Source: Pedobacter cryoconitis
Lineage (GTDB): Bacteria > Bacteroidota > Bacteroidia > Sphingobacteriales > Sphingobacteriaceae
Assembly: GCF_014207135.1 (NCBI RefSeq)
Contig: NZ_JACHCC010000014.1
Coordinates: 165,781-229,780 of the forward strand
Direction of reading: 5' to 3'
DNA length: 64,000 bases
Below, piece by piece: positions 55,201 through 63,886 of this stretch (position 1 is the stretch's first letter; every line of letters begins with the position of its first letter). Under the pieces are notes generated by a model that saw only the letters and a list, made by a program, of their open reading frames with translations, was not told the DNA's origin and searched no databases. Both the position numbers and the translations under genes were made by a program.

Positions 55201-55476
55201 ATTCATATCCATACCTCAATGGAAGAAAATGATATCATATTAACTGTCGAGGATAATGGCAGAGGCATGCCAGCTGAGGGGCTTAATCGTATTTTTGATA
55301 TGTATGGGCGGCTTCATCAGGACATTGATGGTCGTGGTATAGGATTATACCTTGCTAAAAAAATCGTAAATGCAGCGGGTGGAAGTATTAATGTCGAAAG
55401 CAAGCCAGATAAGGGTAGTAAATTTATTATTCACTTTAAATGCAAGAAAGAAGATCACCTGAGGTCTGTAACGTAA
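52279..55476 (+). CDS. CheB-CheR-PAS-histidine kinase fusion
   Basis: 1065 residues. CheB methylesterase fold at 1-190 (IGASAGGMEEI, IIQHLSPDF, LSGLGSDGTEG). CheR methyltransferase at about 200-460 (FSDYKQATILRRTKRR, VAGCATGEEVYSLAI, CRNLLIYM). A long coiled coil follows at about 635-710 (SFNEELISANEEMQSTNEEM), then a PAS-like domain, a HisKA domain with His853 (ASHDLLAPLG), and HATPase_c (VEDNGRGMP). There is no receiver domain and no methyl-accepting protein or flagellar gene nearby, so it likely senses a signal through PAS and the CheB/CheR pair. Confidence 0.92.
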   Translation: MPTIEPDHIIAIGASAGGMEEINAFFDHTPLDGVSYIIIQHLSPDFKSRMVELLARHSKLVVKEAENGAKVKRNQVYLIPSNKFMTIQDNKLFLTDKLKKAGPHLTINTFFNSLAVNSGKKSIAIVLSGLGSDGTEGIKAIKKAGGMVIARNPETSEFNSMPSHAVATGIVDFILEPELMPGAIEDYVKYEAGLLVNDPGDQKNLIAIINLIKENSPLDFSDYKQATILRRTKRRAAYHNFTSLSNYMDFLKTTPEEVTALAKEFLISVTSFFRDKEAFDFIQSNVLPEILKKLAPREELKLWVAGCATGEEVYSLAILIAEQLTGKFKDTVVKIFATDIDNAALVLAAKGIYSSVIEKDVSPRRIERYFLKEGQNYRIKPEIRKMAVFAQHDLVKNPPYCNMHLISCRNLLIYMTPTLQKKIFNMLLFGLKMEGYLFLGSSENPMPIIEKLEVTNKKWKIYRNLETKRAISFDAFSLPNLLDLKHMSSSSAREPIGKNMTNVIAETMNDRLAEVLNFMAVCIDENDSVIKSYGDTTKYLLQKHFTSNLAELLPKPLLVAFNTLSKTVSKTNESTTVYGIKIKRGQSTVKVSLSVTPLVVKKGEQRLLMVVISDANPVGPGSEEDYVYDEKTYLNQYTLNLEAELKELKDKLHSAYEKLDSSAENLQSFNEELISANEEMQSTNEEMQSVNEELHTINSDYQLKNKELLDVNDDLNNYFRSNINGQLFIDNNLLLMKFSPGTVKQINLRDSDIGRPISNISTNIKFETIIEDIKQVIDRGSVITKEIETNNGKWYQIMTMPYIQQTDHKSKGAIVTFNDITELKKTQLELDKKNESLLRINADLDNFANTASHDLLAPLGSLEMSIGVMNRKVTDPELNKFLIIINSSVKKFRELISDISTIAKLESDMMEMVDLEEIIKNVEWSLDLNIKLSGAVITKNLGVKQVFFSKKNLRSILFNLISNGIKFQSDKHPVIHIHTSMEENDIILTVEDNGRGMPAEGLNRIFDMYGRLHQDIDGRGIGLYLAKKIVNAAGGSINVESKPDKGSKFIIHFKCKKEDHLRSVT

Positions 55477-55550
55477 TTTATATTTCCATCAATTGATCCT
55501 TATCACCTTTTTGAATGATTCTTTACATTTAGATAATCTGCCTTTGCCTA

Positions 55551-55558
55551 TACCTTTG
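55551..55558 (+). promoter_or_regulatory. -7 box of the oleate hydratase gene
   Basis: TACCTTTG, exact TAnnTTTG match, 55 bp upstream of the ATG at 55614. Confidence 0.4.
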
Positions 55559-55613
55559 TTTTTGGATAGAGGCTGGTATAGCCTTCTTTATTTCATAATT
55601 AAAACAATAAGCG

Positions 55614-57557
55614 ATGAAATCAATTACCTCTAAATTCGACAAAATTTTAAGCGCTTCTTCTGATAACGGAAATGTGAATCACGAGCCCGATTCAAGCAAA
55701 GAACAACAACGCAACACACCACAAAAATCTATGCCGTTTTCGGACCAGATTGGAAATTATCAACGTAACAGAGGGATTCCTGTTAAATCATATCAGGATA
55801 GTAAAATCTACATTATAGGTAGTGGTATAGCTGGTATGGCAACTGCCTATTATTTCATTCGTGACGGCCAGGTGCCTGCCAAAAACATCACATTTTTAGA
55901 ACAATTGCACATCGATGGAGGATCATTGGATGGTGCAGGTAATGCAAAAGACGGCTACATCATCCGTGGTGGTCGGGAAATGGACATGACCTACGAGAAC
56001 CTTTGGGATATATTTCAGGACATTCCAGCACTAGAAATGCCGGCTCCCTACACCGTTTTAGATGAATATCGTTTAATCAATGATAATGACTCCAATTATT
56101 CCAAAGCCCGCCTTATCCATAACAAAGGAGAAATAAAAGATTTCAGTAAATTCGGTCTGAACAAAAAAGACCAGCTGGCCATCGTTAAACTTTTGCTAAA
56201 GAAAAAGGAAGATCTGGACGATCTGACCATTGAAGATTACTTCAGTGAGACCTTCCTAAGCAGCGATTTCTGGACTTATTGGCGTACCATGTTTGCCTTT
56301 GAAAATTGGCATAGCCTGCTGGAGTTAAAGCTTTATATGCACCGCTTCCTGCATGCTATTGATGGATTGAACGATTTCTCTTCTTTAGTATTTCCTAAAT
56401 ACAATCAATATGACACCTTTATAACTCCTTTGCGTAATTTTCTAAGGGATAAAGGCGTTAACATCCAGTTTAATACGCTGATAAACGACCTTGATATTCA
56501 TATCAATACAGAAGGAAAGGTAGTTGAAGGGATTATTACTGACCAAAACGGAAAAGAGGTTAAAATACCTGTAGGAAAAGAAGACTATGTGATTGTAACT
56601 ACGGGTTCAATGACCGAAGATACTTTCTATGGTGATAACAAAAAAGCACCTATCATAGCTATCGACAATAGTACAAGTGGAAAAAGCGGTGGATGGAAGT
56701 TATGGAAAAACCTTGCTGCTAAATCAGCAGTCTTTGGTAAACCAGAAAAATTCTGCAGCAATATTGAAAAATCGGCCTGGGAATCCGTGACTTTAACCTG
56801 CCGGCCTTCTGCACTGGTTGAAAAACTAAAGGAATATTGTGTTAATGATCCTTATTCTGGAAAAACAGCCACCGGAGGAATTATTACCATTACGGATTCT
56901 AATTGGTTAATGAGTTTTACGTGTAACAGACAACCTCATTTCCCGGAACAACCAGACGATATTCTGGTACTTTGGGTGTATGCACTTTTCATGGATAAAG
57001 AAGGAAATTATATCAAGAAAACAATGCCTGAATGTACTGGAGATGAAATCCTTGCCGAATTATGCTATCATACGGGCATCATTGATCAGTTGGATAATGT
57101 AGTAAAAAACACGATCGTCCGTACAGCGTTCATGCCCTATATCACATCGATGTTCATGCCAAGGGCTAAAGGTGACCGTCCGGGAGTTGTTCCTGAAGGA
57201 TGTAAAAACCTGGGATTGATCGGCCAGTTTGTAGAGACAAACAATGATGTGGTATTTACCATGGAAAGTTCTGTAAGAACAGCAAGAATTGCAGTTTATG
57301 AACTGTTAAACCTGAATAAGCAGGTACCTGATATTAATCCTTTGCAGTACGATATCCGTCATTTACTCAAAGCGGCGAAAACGCTAAATGACAATAAGCC
57401 ATTTTTGGGTGAAGGTATATTACGCAGAGTATTGAAAGGAACCTATTTTGAGCATATTTTACCGGTAGGTGATGAAGGAGAAGAAGAACATGAATCCTTT
57501 ATAACAGAACAAATCAATAGGTTCAAAGATTGGATAAAAGGTGTAAAAGATGAATAA
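55614..57557 (+). CDS. Oleate hydratase (myosin-cross-reactive antigen family)
   Basis: 647 residues. The FAD motif GSGIAGMATAYYF starts at residue 69, followed by GGSLDGAGN, RGGREMDMTYENLWDIF and FMPYITSMFMPRAKGDRP, all typical of the family. Adds water to the cis-9 double bond of oleate and related fatty acids, giving 10-hydroxy fatty acids; FAD has a structural role. The first 60 residues are polar and low-complexity, a possible extra segment. Confidence 0.94.
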   Translation: MKSITSKFDKILSASSDNGNVNHEPDSSKEQQRNTPQKSMPFSDQIGNYQRNRGIPVKSYQDSKIYIIGSGIAGMATAYYFIRDGQVPAKNITFLEQLHIDGGSLDGAGNAKDGYIIRGGREMDMTYENLWDIFQDIPALEMPAPYTVLDEYRLINDNDSNYSKARLIHNKGEIKDFSKFGLNKKDQLAIVKLLLKKKEDLDDLTIEDYFSETFLSSDFWTYWRTMFAFENWHSLLELKLYMHRFLHAIDGLNDFSSLVFPKYNQYDTFITPLRNFLRDKGVNIQFNTLINDLDIHINTEGKVVEGIITDQNGKEVKIPVGKEDYVIVTTGSMTEDTFYGDNKKAPIIAIDNSTSGKSGGWKLWKNLAAKSAVFGKPEKFCSNIEKSAWESVTLTCRPSALVEKLKEYCVNDPYSGKTATGGIITITDSNWLMSFTCNRQPHFPEQPDDILVLWVYALFMDKEGNYIKKTMPECTGDEILAELCYHTGIIDQLDNVVKNTIVRTAFMPYITSMFMPRAKGDRPGVVPEGCKNLGLIGQFVETNNDVVFTMESSVRTARIAVYELLNLNKQVPDINPLQYDIRHLLKAAKTLNDNKPFLGEGILRRVLKGTYFEHILPVGDEGEEEHESFITEQINRFKDWIKGVKDE

Positions 57558-57571
57558 GCATTAATTGTATG

Positions 57572-57605
57572 ATGAGATCTGGGTAAATCCAGATCTCATT
57601 TTTCT
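57572..57605. terminator. Terminator between oleate hydratase and sbcC
   Basis: 11-bp perfect stem ATGAGATCTGG/CCAGATCTCAT (57572-57582 with 57589-57599) and a T run; between convergent genes. Confidence 0.85.
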
Positions 57606-60600
57606 TATTTCCCGGTCTCTACCCTGACCCCATAATTGAATAAAGATATTTTACTTGATCCTCCTGGCAGTCTGCTCAGCTGGATCTGTGTACCTATCCT
57701 TTCTTTCAGCGCTTCCACATGTGAAATGATTCCTATACTTTTTCCATTTGCCTGGAGGTTTTCGAGCGCAGTAATGGCAACATCAAGCGTTTCTGCATCA
57801 AGCGTACCAAATCCTTCATCAATGAACAACGAATTGATCTGTACCTTCCGGCTCGCCAGATCAGATAAGCCGAGTGCTAAAGATAGACTGACCAGGAAGC
57901 TCTCCCCTCCTGATAAGGTTGACATCGGTCTGACTACATCTGCCTGATAGCCATCTGTAATTTGCAGATCCAGATCTTTCTCCGGACTCTTTAAAATAGT
58001 ATACCGGTCACTTAACCTCAGTAAATGACGGTTAGCCAGCTCAGTCAGTCTGGCCAGGGTAAGTCCCTGCGCAAAACGGCTGAATTTCTTTCCATCAGCA
58101 GAGCCAATCAGAGCCGACAGTTTCTGAAAACGATCAGACTCCTTTTGCTGATTTTCTATTTGTCCGGCTACTTCCCTGTGTTTTAATTTCAGTTCGTCGT
58201 CCACAGCGAGCATATGTCTTACTTTCACTTTATCTTCGAGTAGTTGTCTCAGTTCCTGGTCATATACTGCTAAACGGGGCTGTAGAATCTCTATAGTTTC
58301 TTCTGTAAGTGCTTTCTTTTGTTCCGTGTCTAGTTCTTTGACTGTAGCAGCTAACAGACTTTCTCCCGAAGTTATTCTCTCATTTGCCTCTTTTTGCAGC
58401 TCCCCAGTGGCTTTAACTTCTTCTTCCGGCAGATATAACGACTTCAGTTCAGTTAGATCTGCCAGCCCCTCTCCAATCAGCTTTGCGCTTAATTGTTCCA
58501 GATGAACAGTAAACAATTCTTTAGTATTCAGTTCTGCTAATTGCAAGACTGCCCGGCGGTCTTCGGCAATACGCACCTTTTCTTGTTTTTCCTGTACCTG
58601 GTGCTGCAACCTTTCTGTTTCAATTCTACATTTCTTTAAAGCCTCAGTCAGCCGTACTTTTTCCTGAACTGGATCTTTCGATCCGAAAAGCTCAATACGG
58701 TCCTCCTGTAGCTGCTGCAAGATCCTCTGTTCTGCTTTTAACTGTCCACTCCACTGTTCAATGCTATCCTTCTTTTCATTCAATGCGGCCAGACTATTTT
58801 TAAGTTCAGTTTCCTTTTGCCGTAGATCAGGCTGCAATTGATTTAATTCTTTGACAGAGGTCTGATAACGCTGATATCTTTCATTCATTTCAAGAATGAT
58901 TTCATTAGCCCGCTCCTTGTCAAAAACAATTCCGAAAGGCGCTGTCAACAGTGTAGCCTTTTGCAGTACCAATTGAAGTTCCTCCTCAGTTTTTGTCTTT
59001 TCCTTCAGTACCACCTGTAATTGCTTTTCGGCAAAACTAATGGTCAGCCCAGCCTGTTCCACCTTGTTTTTTTCCTGTGCCAACGCTTCTTTCTCCTGAA
59101 GAAGCTTATTTTCAAGCACGGTAATCTCCTGTTGCGTATCCCTGACCAATTTAAGCTGAACCTGCAAATCCTGCTGCTGTACCTTTTTTCTGGTAATAAC
59201 CGCAGCAATAATAGCTGGTTTATTCAGGTCCAGTGGCTTAGGTAGTTTCTCGTTATTGGTTTCAAACTCTTGTAGAATTGAAGCGATTGATTCCTGTAAA
59301 ACAACAAGTGACCGTTCACCTGTCTGTATCTGATGGGTCAGTGTATTTAACTCAAGCAGGGCCTCTGCAAGTTTTGCTTTCTGCTGATCCAGCTTTACAT
59401 TTTGCTGATTTCTGCGCTCGGCCGATTCGGTTAGTTTACCGGTATATTTTCCTTCAGCAAATGGATGGTGTACCGACCCGCAAAGCGGACAAGGTTGTTC
59501 CGGTTCCAACTGCAAACGGTCTGCATCATATTTTTGCACTTTCACTTCCAGCTCATAGATCTGCTGCAAATAAGTTAGCTGGGTAGTTCCCTCTTCAATT
59601 TCAACTTTCAGCCCAGCCATTAATTGCTCAGCAGCTATGTTTTTGAGGCGGTATCCTGCCAGTGTTTCAACCAGCTTATCCTGTTCCAGTTTAGACTTGT
59701 GGTGCTGATCAGCCAGACGTAATTGTTGTTCCGAAGTTTGAATCAGCACCGGGAACTCTCTTAATTCTGTTTCCAGCTCCTCGACAGCTTTCCCCCCTAG
59801 AACAGTCAGCAATTTTTGATTCAACGCAGCGGAAGCATTTGTATATTCCAGTATCTTTTGATCCGCCAGATTGATATTCCGGTTCATTTCAACCAGAGTC
59901 AGTTTTGCAAGGTCTGTCTGCCCGGTATAATCCTTTATTTCCTTTTCGACAGCAAGAATCTTTTGTGTAAAAGTATGCAATTGCTGAACCTGTTGATTCA
60001 GGACTATAACCTCCTTATCCAGTCCGTTGTCCAGAACTTTATCTTCCAGCCATAAAGAAAGGTGCTCAATCCTTTGCTGCAAAGTATTGAGTTGTACAGT
60101 CATTGCTGCACGGGCTTCGGTGATGACTTCAAGGCCTGCCTTTGCAACTTCAAAAGATTTACTGGTTTTTTGCAGTTGATTTTCGGCCTGTTCAATCAGT
60201 ATATCTTTCTTACTGACGATTTCAAATACAGGCTCCATCTCCACTAAGGTTTTCTCCGTCTGTGCAGTTTTCTCTTTCGATGTATTAAGTGCATTTTTTG
60301 TTGCAGCTTCCTCTCTCAACAGATCCGGGTGCTGTAATTCTGCCTCCTGCAAATCAGTCTTAATTTTCTGCTGCTGCTTTTCAATAGTACTTAACTCGGC
60401 CAGAGCCGGACGATGAACTGCCGCAGCCAGATGTCGCTGAAGTTTGATAAACCGCGACTCATGGGTAGCATAAAAAAGCCGGTCGTCAACTAAACGCTGT
60501 GTCAGTTCTGTTTTTCTGTTTTCCAGTTTTCCTATAGTATTCAGCCACTCTATTTTGGTTCTCCATAGAGTTTCTTCTTCTTTCAGTTGGTTTTCCTGAA

Positions 60601-61282
60601 CAGAAAGCCCCTCAAACTGACCCTGGTAAACTTCCCTTTCTTCAGCAGTCAGCAAAACCACATTGTCCAGCTGATTACGCAGCTGTTCTAGTTTTATCTT
60701 TTCTTCTCTTGCTCTTTCATAGGCAGAAACAGAGATCTCCGAATAAATCCCGGTATCTGTTATCCTTTCCAGCAATTCACTTCTTTCATTCTCATCGGCC
60801 TTCAGAAAGCGGGTAAAATCGCCCTGCGATAAAATTACTGATCGTAAAAACTGGTTATAATCCAATCCGCATAATTTTACGATTTCATCTCTCACTTCCT
60901 GCAAAGGATGTTCAATCAGAATGGTTCCGCTAACTGCCTCGGCAAGCTCCATTTTCGGGGTTTGCAACTGGCCGTCTGCTTTTCCACGGCTACGCCGGAT
61001 AGACCATTTGGCCCGGTATAGTTTGTCTTTAACCTCAAATTCTACTTCAGCATAAGATTCTGCTGTGTGACGGGTCATGACCTCAAATACATCTTTGGTA
61101 TGGCGATGAACTTTCCCGTATAAGGCCACAGTAATGGCATCGAGTATGGTTGTTTTTCCGGCTCCTGTAGGGCCGGTAATAGCAAAAATACCACTTTCAG
61201 TAAAAGGTGGCTGATCAAAACGGATCTCGTGCTGCCCTTTCAGGGAATTCAGATTTAAAAATTTAACACTTATAATCTTCAT
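57605..61282 (-). CDS. sbcC: Exonuclease subunit SbcC (Rad50-like ATPase)
   Basis: 1225 residues. N-terminal Walker A GPTGAGKTT near residue 40. Two long coiled coils flank the zinc hook at the centre of the protein, Cys598-Pro-Leu-Cys601. The C-terminus has the signature LSGGESFL and Walker B LFIDEGFGTLD. It pairs with SbcD to process hairpins and double-strand ends. The start overlaps the sbcD stop by 4 bp. Confidence 0.95.
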   Translation of the reverse strand: MKIISVKFLNLNSLKGQHEIRFDQPPFTESGIFAITGPTGAGKTTILDAITVALYGKVHRHTKDVFEVMTRHTAESYAEVEFEVKDKLYRAKWSIRRSRGKADGQLQTPKMELAEAVSGTILIEHPLQEVRDEIVKLCGLDYNQFLRSVILSQGDFTRFLKADENERSELLERITDTGIYSEISVSAYERAREEKIKLEQLRNQLDNVVLLTAEEREVYQGQFEGLSVQENQLKEEETLWRTKIEWLNTIGKLENRKTELTQRLVDDRLFYATHESRFIKLQRHLAAAVHRPALAELSTIEKQQQKIKTDLQEAELQHPDLLREEAATKNALNTSKEKTAQTEKTLVEMEPVFEIVSKKDILIEQAENQLQKTSKSFEVAKAGLEVITEARAAMTVQLNTLQQRIEHLSLWLEDKVLDNGLDKEVIVLNQQVQQLHTFTQKILAVEKEIKDYTGQTDLAKLTLVEMNRNINLADQKILEYTNASAALNQKLLTVLGGKAVEELETELREFPVLIQTSEQQLRLADQHHKSKLEQDKLVETLAGYRLKNIAAEQLMAGLKVEIEEGTTQLTYLQQIYELEVKVQKYDADRLQLEPEQPCPLCGSVHHPFAEGKYTGKLTESAERRNQQNVKLDQQKAKLAEALLELNTLTHQIQTGERSLVVLQESIASILQEFETNNEKLPKPLDLNKPAIIAAVITRKKVQQQDLQVQLKLVRDTQQEITVLENKLLQEKEALAQEKNKVEQAGLTISFAEKQLQVVLKEKTKTEEELQLVLQKATLLTAPFGIVFDKERANEIILEMNERYQRYQTSVKELNQLQPDLRQKETELKNSLAALNEKKDSIEQWSGQLKAEQRILQQLQEDRIELFGSKDPVQEKVRLTEALKKCRIETERLQHQVQEKQEKVRIAEDRRAVLQLAELNTKELFTVHLEQLSAKLIGEGLADLTELKSLYLPEEEVKATGELQKEANERITSGESLLAATVKELDTEQKKALTEETIEILQPRLAVYDQELRQLLEDKVKVRHMLAVDDELKLKHREVAGQIENQQKESDRFQKLSALIGSADGKKFSRFAQGLTLARLTELANRHLLRLSDRYTILKSPEKDLDLQITDGYQADVVRPMSTLSGGESFLVSLSLALGLSDLASRKVQINSLFIDEGFGTLDAETLDVAITALENLQANGKSIGIISHVEALKERIGTQIQLSRLPGGSSKISLFNYGVRVETGK

Positions 61283-62505
61283 ACCCTATCTTCTTTTTGT
61301 GCCATATATTCGATTACCTCATTGAAAGTAAGCAGCAGATCGGCATGATCCTGCTCAGGAAATTCAGAGGAACAGCGTTTTAAAAACACGGTTTCCGGAT
61401 CGAGATCCGTCAATGCCATCGCTTCTGTGGTTTGTTCATCGAGGTTTTGTGAAGCCCTGATCCGAAGTTGTCTTGGAAAGAGTCTTTCGATAAAAGGTTT
61501 ATTGACAATCAGTGTATTCAGCTGCTCTTCCAGATCGAAAATAAAAGTTTCCGTTTCTACCTGTACTTCCACCCAGGCCGGGAAAAGTGTTTCGGGTTCA
61601 TCCAGTAAAACGAGTTTGGTTTTCACCTTTTCAAAATCCCCTTTAATTCTGATCAGTCTACGGTTACAGGGAACTTGAATTTCTATCAGGCTAATCATTT
61701 TATCTCCTTCAAATTCAAGGACAATGACTTGTTTCCGATCTTCTGTTTCAGAAAAACTCAATGGAATGGGTGATCCGGAATACCGGATATGGTTCATATT
61801 GTTAATGATCTGCGGACGATGAATATGTCCCAGCGCTACGTAGTTAAACTCTTCCGGGAACTGGTCCCCGCCTATCTGTCCAAGATTTCCTACATGAATC
61901 TCTTTTTCACTGTCCGAAGTACTTGATCCGGCAGCAAAAAGGTGTCCTGTAGCAATGACAGGGATATGATTGGATTTATATTCGCCGATATAGGCTTTAA
62001 ATTTATGATAATGATCGCTGATTCCCTTTTTGATCCGGGTTTCGCGCTCTTCGGCAGTCTCACCGGCAACTGAAAGCCGGATGTCGCGGTCACGCAAAAA
62101 AGGAACGGCACAAACTACCAGTTCGAGTTTACCTTCGGGATTGCGTATTTCGATGAGCTGATCGGTGAATTCTTCAGGGACACCACCAACGATATGTACA
62201 TTAAAGTACTTAAGTAAAGACTGAGGGGCATTTAAAGTACTAATGGAATCATGATTCCCGCCAATGATAATCACTTCGCGGCAACAGGTATCCTTAACCT
62301 GTCTCAGAAAACCATAGTACTGTTCAAAGGCTGTATTGGATGGGCTGCCGGTATCAAAAATATCTCCCGCAACAATTAAAACATCAATCTTTTCTGTCTG
62401 TAAGGTCAGTATCAGCCAGTTCAGAAAAGCCTGATGCTCTTCTGTCCTTTCACTTTGTTCCAGTCTCTTTCCTAGGTGCCAGTCGGCGGTATGAAGAATT
62501 CTCAT
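61279..62505 (-). CDS. sbcD: Exonuclease subunit SbcD (Mre11-like nuclease)
   Basis: 408 residues. Metallophosphoesterase motifs in order: HTADWHLGK, VAGDIFDTGSPS, GGNHDS, and the later ATGHLF and ALGHIHRPQ. Nuclease that cuts DNA hairpins and blocked ends with SbcC. First gene of the sbcDC pair. Confidence 0.95.
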   Translation of the reverse strand: MRILHTADWHLGKRLEQSERTEEHQAFLNWLILTLQTEKIDVLIVAGDIFDTGSPSNTAFEQYYGFLRQVKDTCCREVIIIGGNHDSISTLNAPQSLLKYFNVHIVGGVPEEFTDQLIEIRNPEGKLELVVCAVPFLRDRDIRLSVAGETAEERETRIKKGISDHYHKFKAYIGEYKSNHIPVIATGHLFAAGSSTSDSEKEIHVGNLGQIGGDQFPEEFNYVALGHIHRPQIINNMNHIRYSGSPIPLSFSETEDRKQVIVLEFEGDKMISLIEIQVPCNRRLIRIKGDFEKVKTKLVLLDEPETLFPAWVEVQVETETFIFDLEEQLNTLIVNKPFIERLFPRQLRIRASQNLDEQTTEAMALTDLDPETVFLKRCSSEFPEQDHADLLLTFNEVIEYMAQKEDRV

Positions 62506-62516
62506 CGTTGCCTGCT

Positions 62517-62550
62517 AAATTAAACAATTGCCTAGACAATTGTTTAATTT
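62517..62550. repeat. 14-bp perfect inverted repeat upstream of sbcD
   Basis: Arms AAATTAAACAATTG and CAATTGTTTAATTT (62517-62530 with 62537-62550) with a 6-bp loop, 11 bp upstream of the sbcD ATG. It may be a terminator for the gene upstream (stop at 62568) or an operator for sbcDC. Confidence 0.55.
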
Positions 62551-62567
62551 GCTATGGCTAGAAAAGA

Positions 62568-63005
62568 CTAGTTCTGTGTATTTACCCCATTTCCTGGTGC
62601 AGTAGAAATCAGACTGTCCACTACAAATACAGTAACCCCTCTCCATGGAAGAGGGCTGATATATTCTTTGTAATGCACTTCAATATTGGAACCTGCATTT
62701 TTATTGAGCTGATCAGCAACCTTTTCATCTGTTACCGAAAACATAAATTCATTTGAAGCTATATTTCCCGGAGCCTGTGAACGGATACCTGTCTGTATCA
62801 AACGTCCTTCATTTGTTTTAAATAAATATCCTTTTTTCACAAAATAGTTCAGCTGTCCGGCTTTTACACCTTCACCGAAAACGAAAAAATACTTGTAATA
62901 AGAAAATCCTGCCAAACCTAAAATCACCAGAATAATGAGAATAGTCCAGAATTTACCTTTTGATTTTTTTGGTGGAACACCAGATCCTGTAGTTGTATTT
63001 TCCAT
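62568..63005 (-). CDS. Single-pass membrane protein of unknown function
   Basis: 145 residues: a polar N-terminus with PPKKSKGK, one transmembrane helix at about 19-39, then an extracytoplasmic domain (GQLNYFVKKGYLFKTNEGRLIQTG onward). I know similar Bacteroidota proteins only as hypothetical. Confidence 0.65.
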   Translation of the reverse strand: MENTTTGSGVPPKKSKGKFWTILIILVILGLAGFSYYKYFFVFGEGVKAGQLNYFVKKGYLFKTNEGRLIQTGIRSQAPGNIASNEFMFSVTDEKVADQLNKNAGSNIEVHYKEYISPLPWRGVTVFVVDSLISTAPGNGVNTQN

Positions 63006-63149
63006 TGAAGAGGTTTTTTTGATTAAAAATAGTCAATAATTATTCCATAAATATATTTACAACCAAAAAATAAGCTTACCTGATTTCATAACTCATTATG
63101 TTTTGTAACTACATTAGCACTTCCATAAAAATAATTTTAATCAAAAAAC

Positions 63150-63767
63150 ATGGCCTCAGCTGTTAAGAATTATCTTTCCTCCATTCTGATATTACTTGTA
63201 GTGACTTCAGGCTCTTATGCCCAAGAGTTAAAAAACAAACCTAAACCCGAAGCTATAGCACTAAACAACAGGGCATCTCGTTTAAATGCGATGCATTTAC
63301 CTGGAAGTAAACAGGTAGATACTGCATTAATATTATTAGACAGTGCTTTAAAAATTGATAATCATTATGCCATTGCTTATTCCAATATGACCTCCATCTA
63401 CGTAGAGCGGAAGAATTATCCTATGGCAATTCGTACAATGCGTAAATTTGAAGTGGTCGAGCCTACAAATCCTGAACTCTTATTTTATCTTGGAATAATG
63501 CTCGAAAAAACTGGTGAGCTTAAAAAATCCCGGGAGAAGTTTATAAAAGCAGAAGCTTTGAATAAACTCAGGTTAAATAAAATGAATGTGAATGATAAAC
63601 ATTACGAAGATACCCTGATAAATTACGCCGGGGATTTAATTTTTCTAAACCGTAGTGCTGAAGCCGAAAAAATACTCACTAAAATCCTGACAAAAAACCC
63701 AAAACAAATGGCTGCACTAGCGCTTAAAGGCAAAACAAAGGAGCACCTATTAAACGAGTTTAAATAA
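63150..63767 (+). CDS. TPR protein, secreted
   Basis: 205 residues with a signal peptide ending near GSYAQ (residue 24), then three or four tetratricopeptide-like repeats (ALKIDNHYAIAYSNMTSIYV, PTNPELLFYLGIMLEKTGEL, AEKILTKILTKNPKQMAALA). Probably a periplasmic scaffold. No partner is evident nearby. Confidence 0.78.
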   Translation: MASAVKNYLSSILILLVVTSGSYAQELKNKPKPEAIALNNRASRLNAMHLPGSKQVDTALILLDSALKIDNHYAIAYSNMTSIYVERKNYPMAIRTMRKFEVVEPTNPELLFYLGIMLEKTGELKKSREKFIKAEALNKLRLNKMNVNDKHYEDTLINYAGDLIFLNRSAEAEKILTKILTKNPKQMAALALKGKTKEHLLNEFK

Positions 63768-63817
63768 CCTCTCCTATTAGGCTAAAAAGAGGTTTCTGGT
63801 TGATCTTAAACTGATTT

Positions 63818-63886
63818 TGTATTCGGTGTTGGAATAGGGTTGGCATAGCTCTGGGCTATATCAACCCTATTCCAACACCGAATACA
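63818..63886. repeat. 25-bp perfect inverted repeat near the window end
   Basis: Arms 63818-63842 and 63862-63886 are exact reverse complements. The 19-bp centre contains an inner ATAGC/GCTAT pair. No T run follows, so it is not a plain terminator; it may be a REP-like element. From 63887 to 64000 no gene is seen; the 12-mer GTTTACAATGAT occurs twice (63955 and 63987). Confidence 0.75.
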
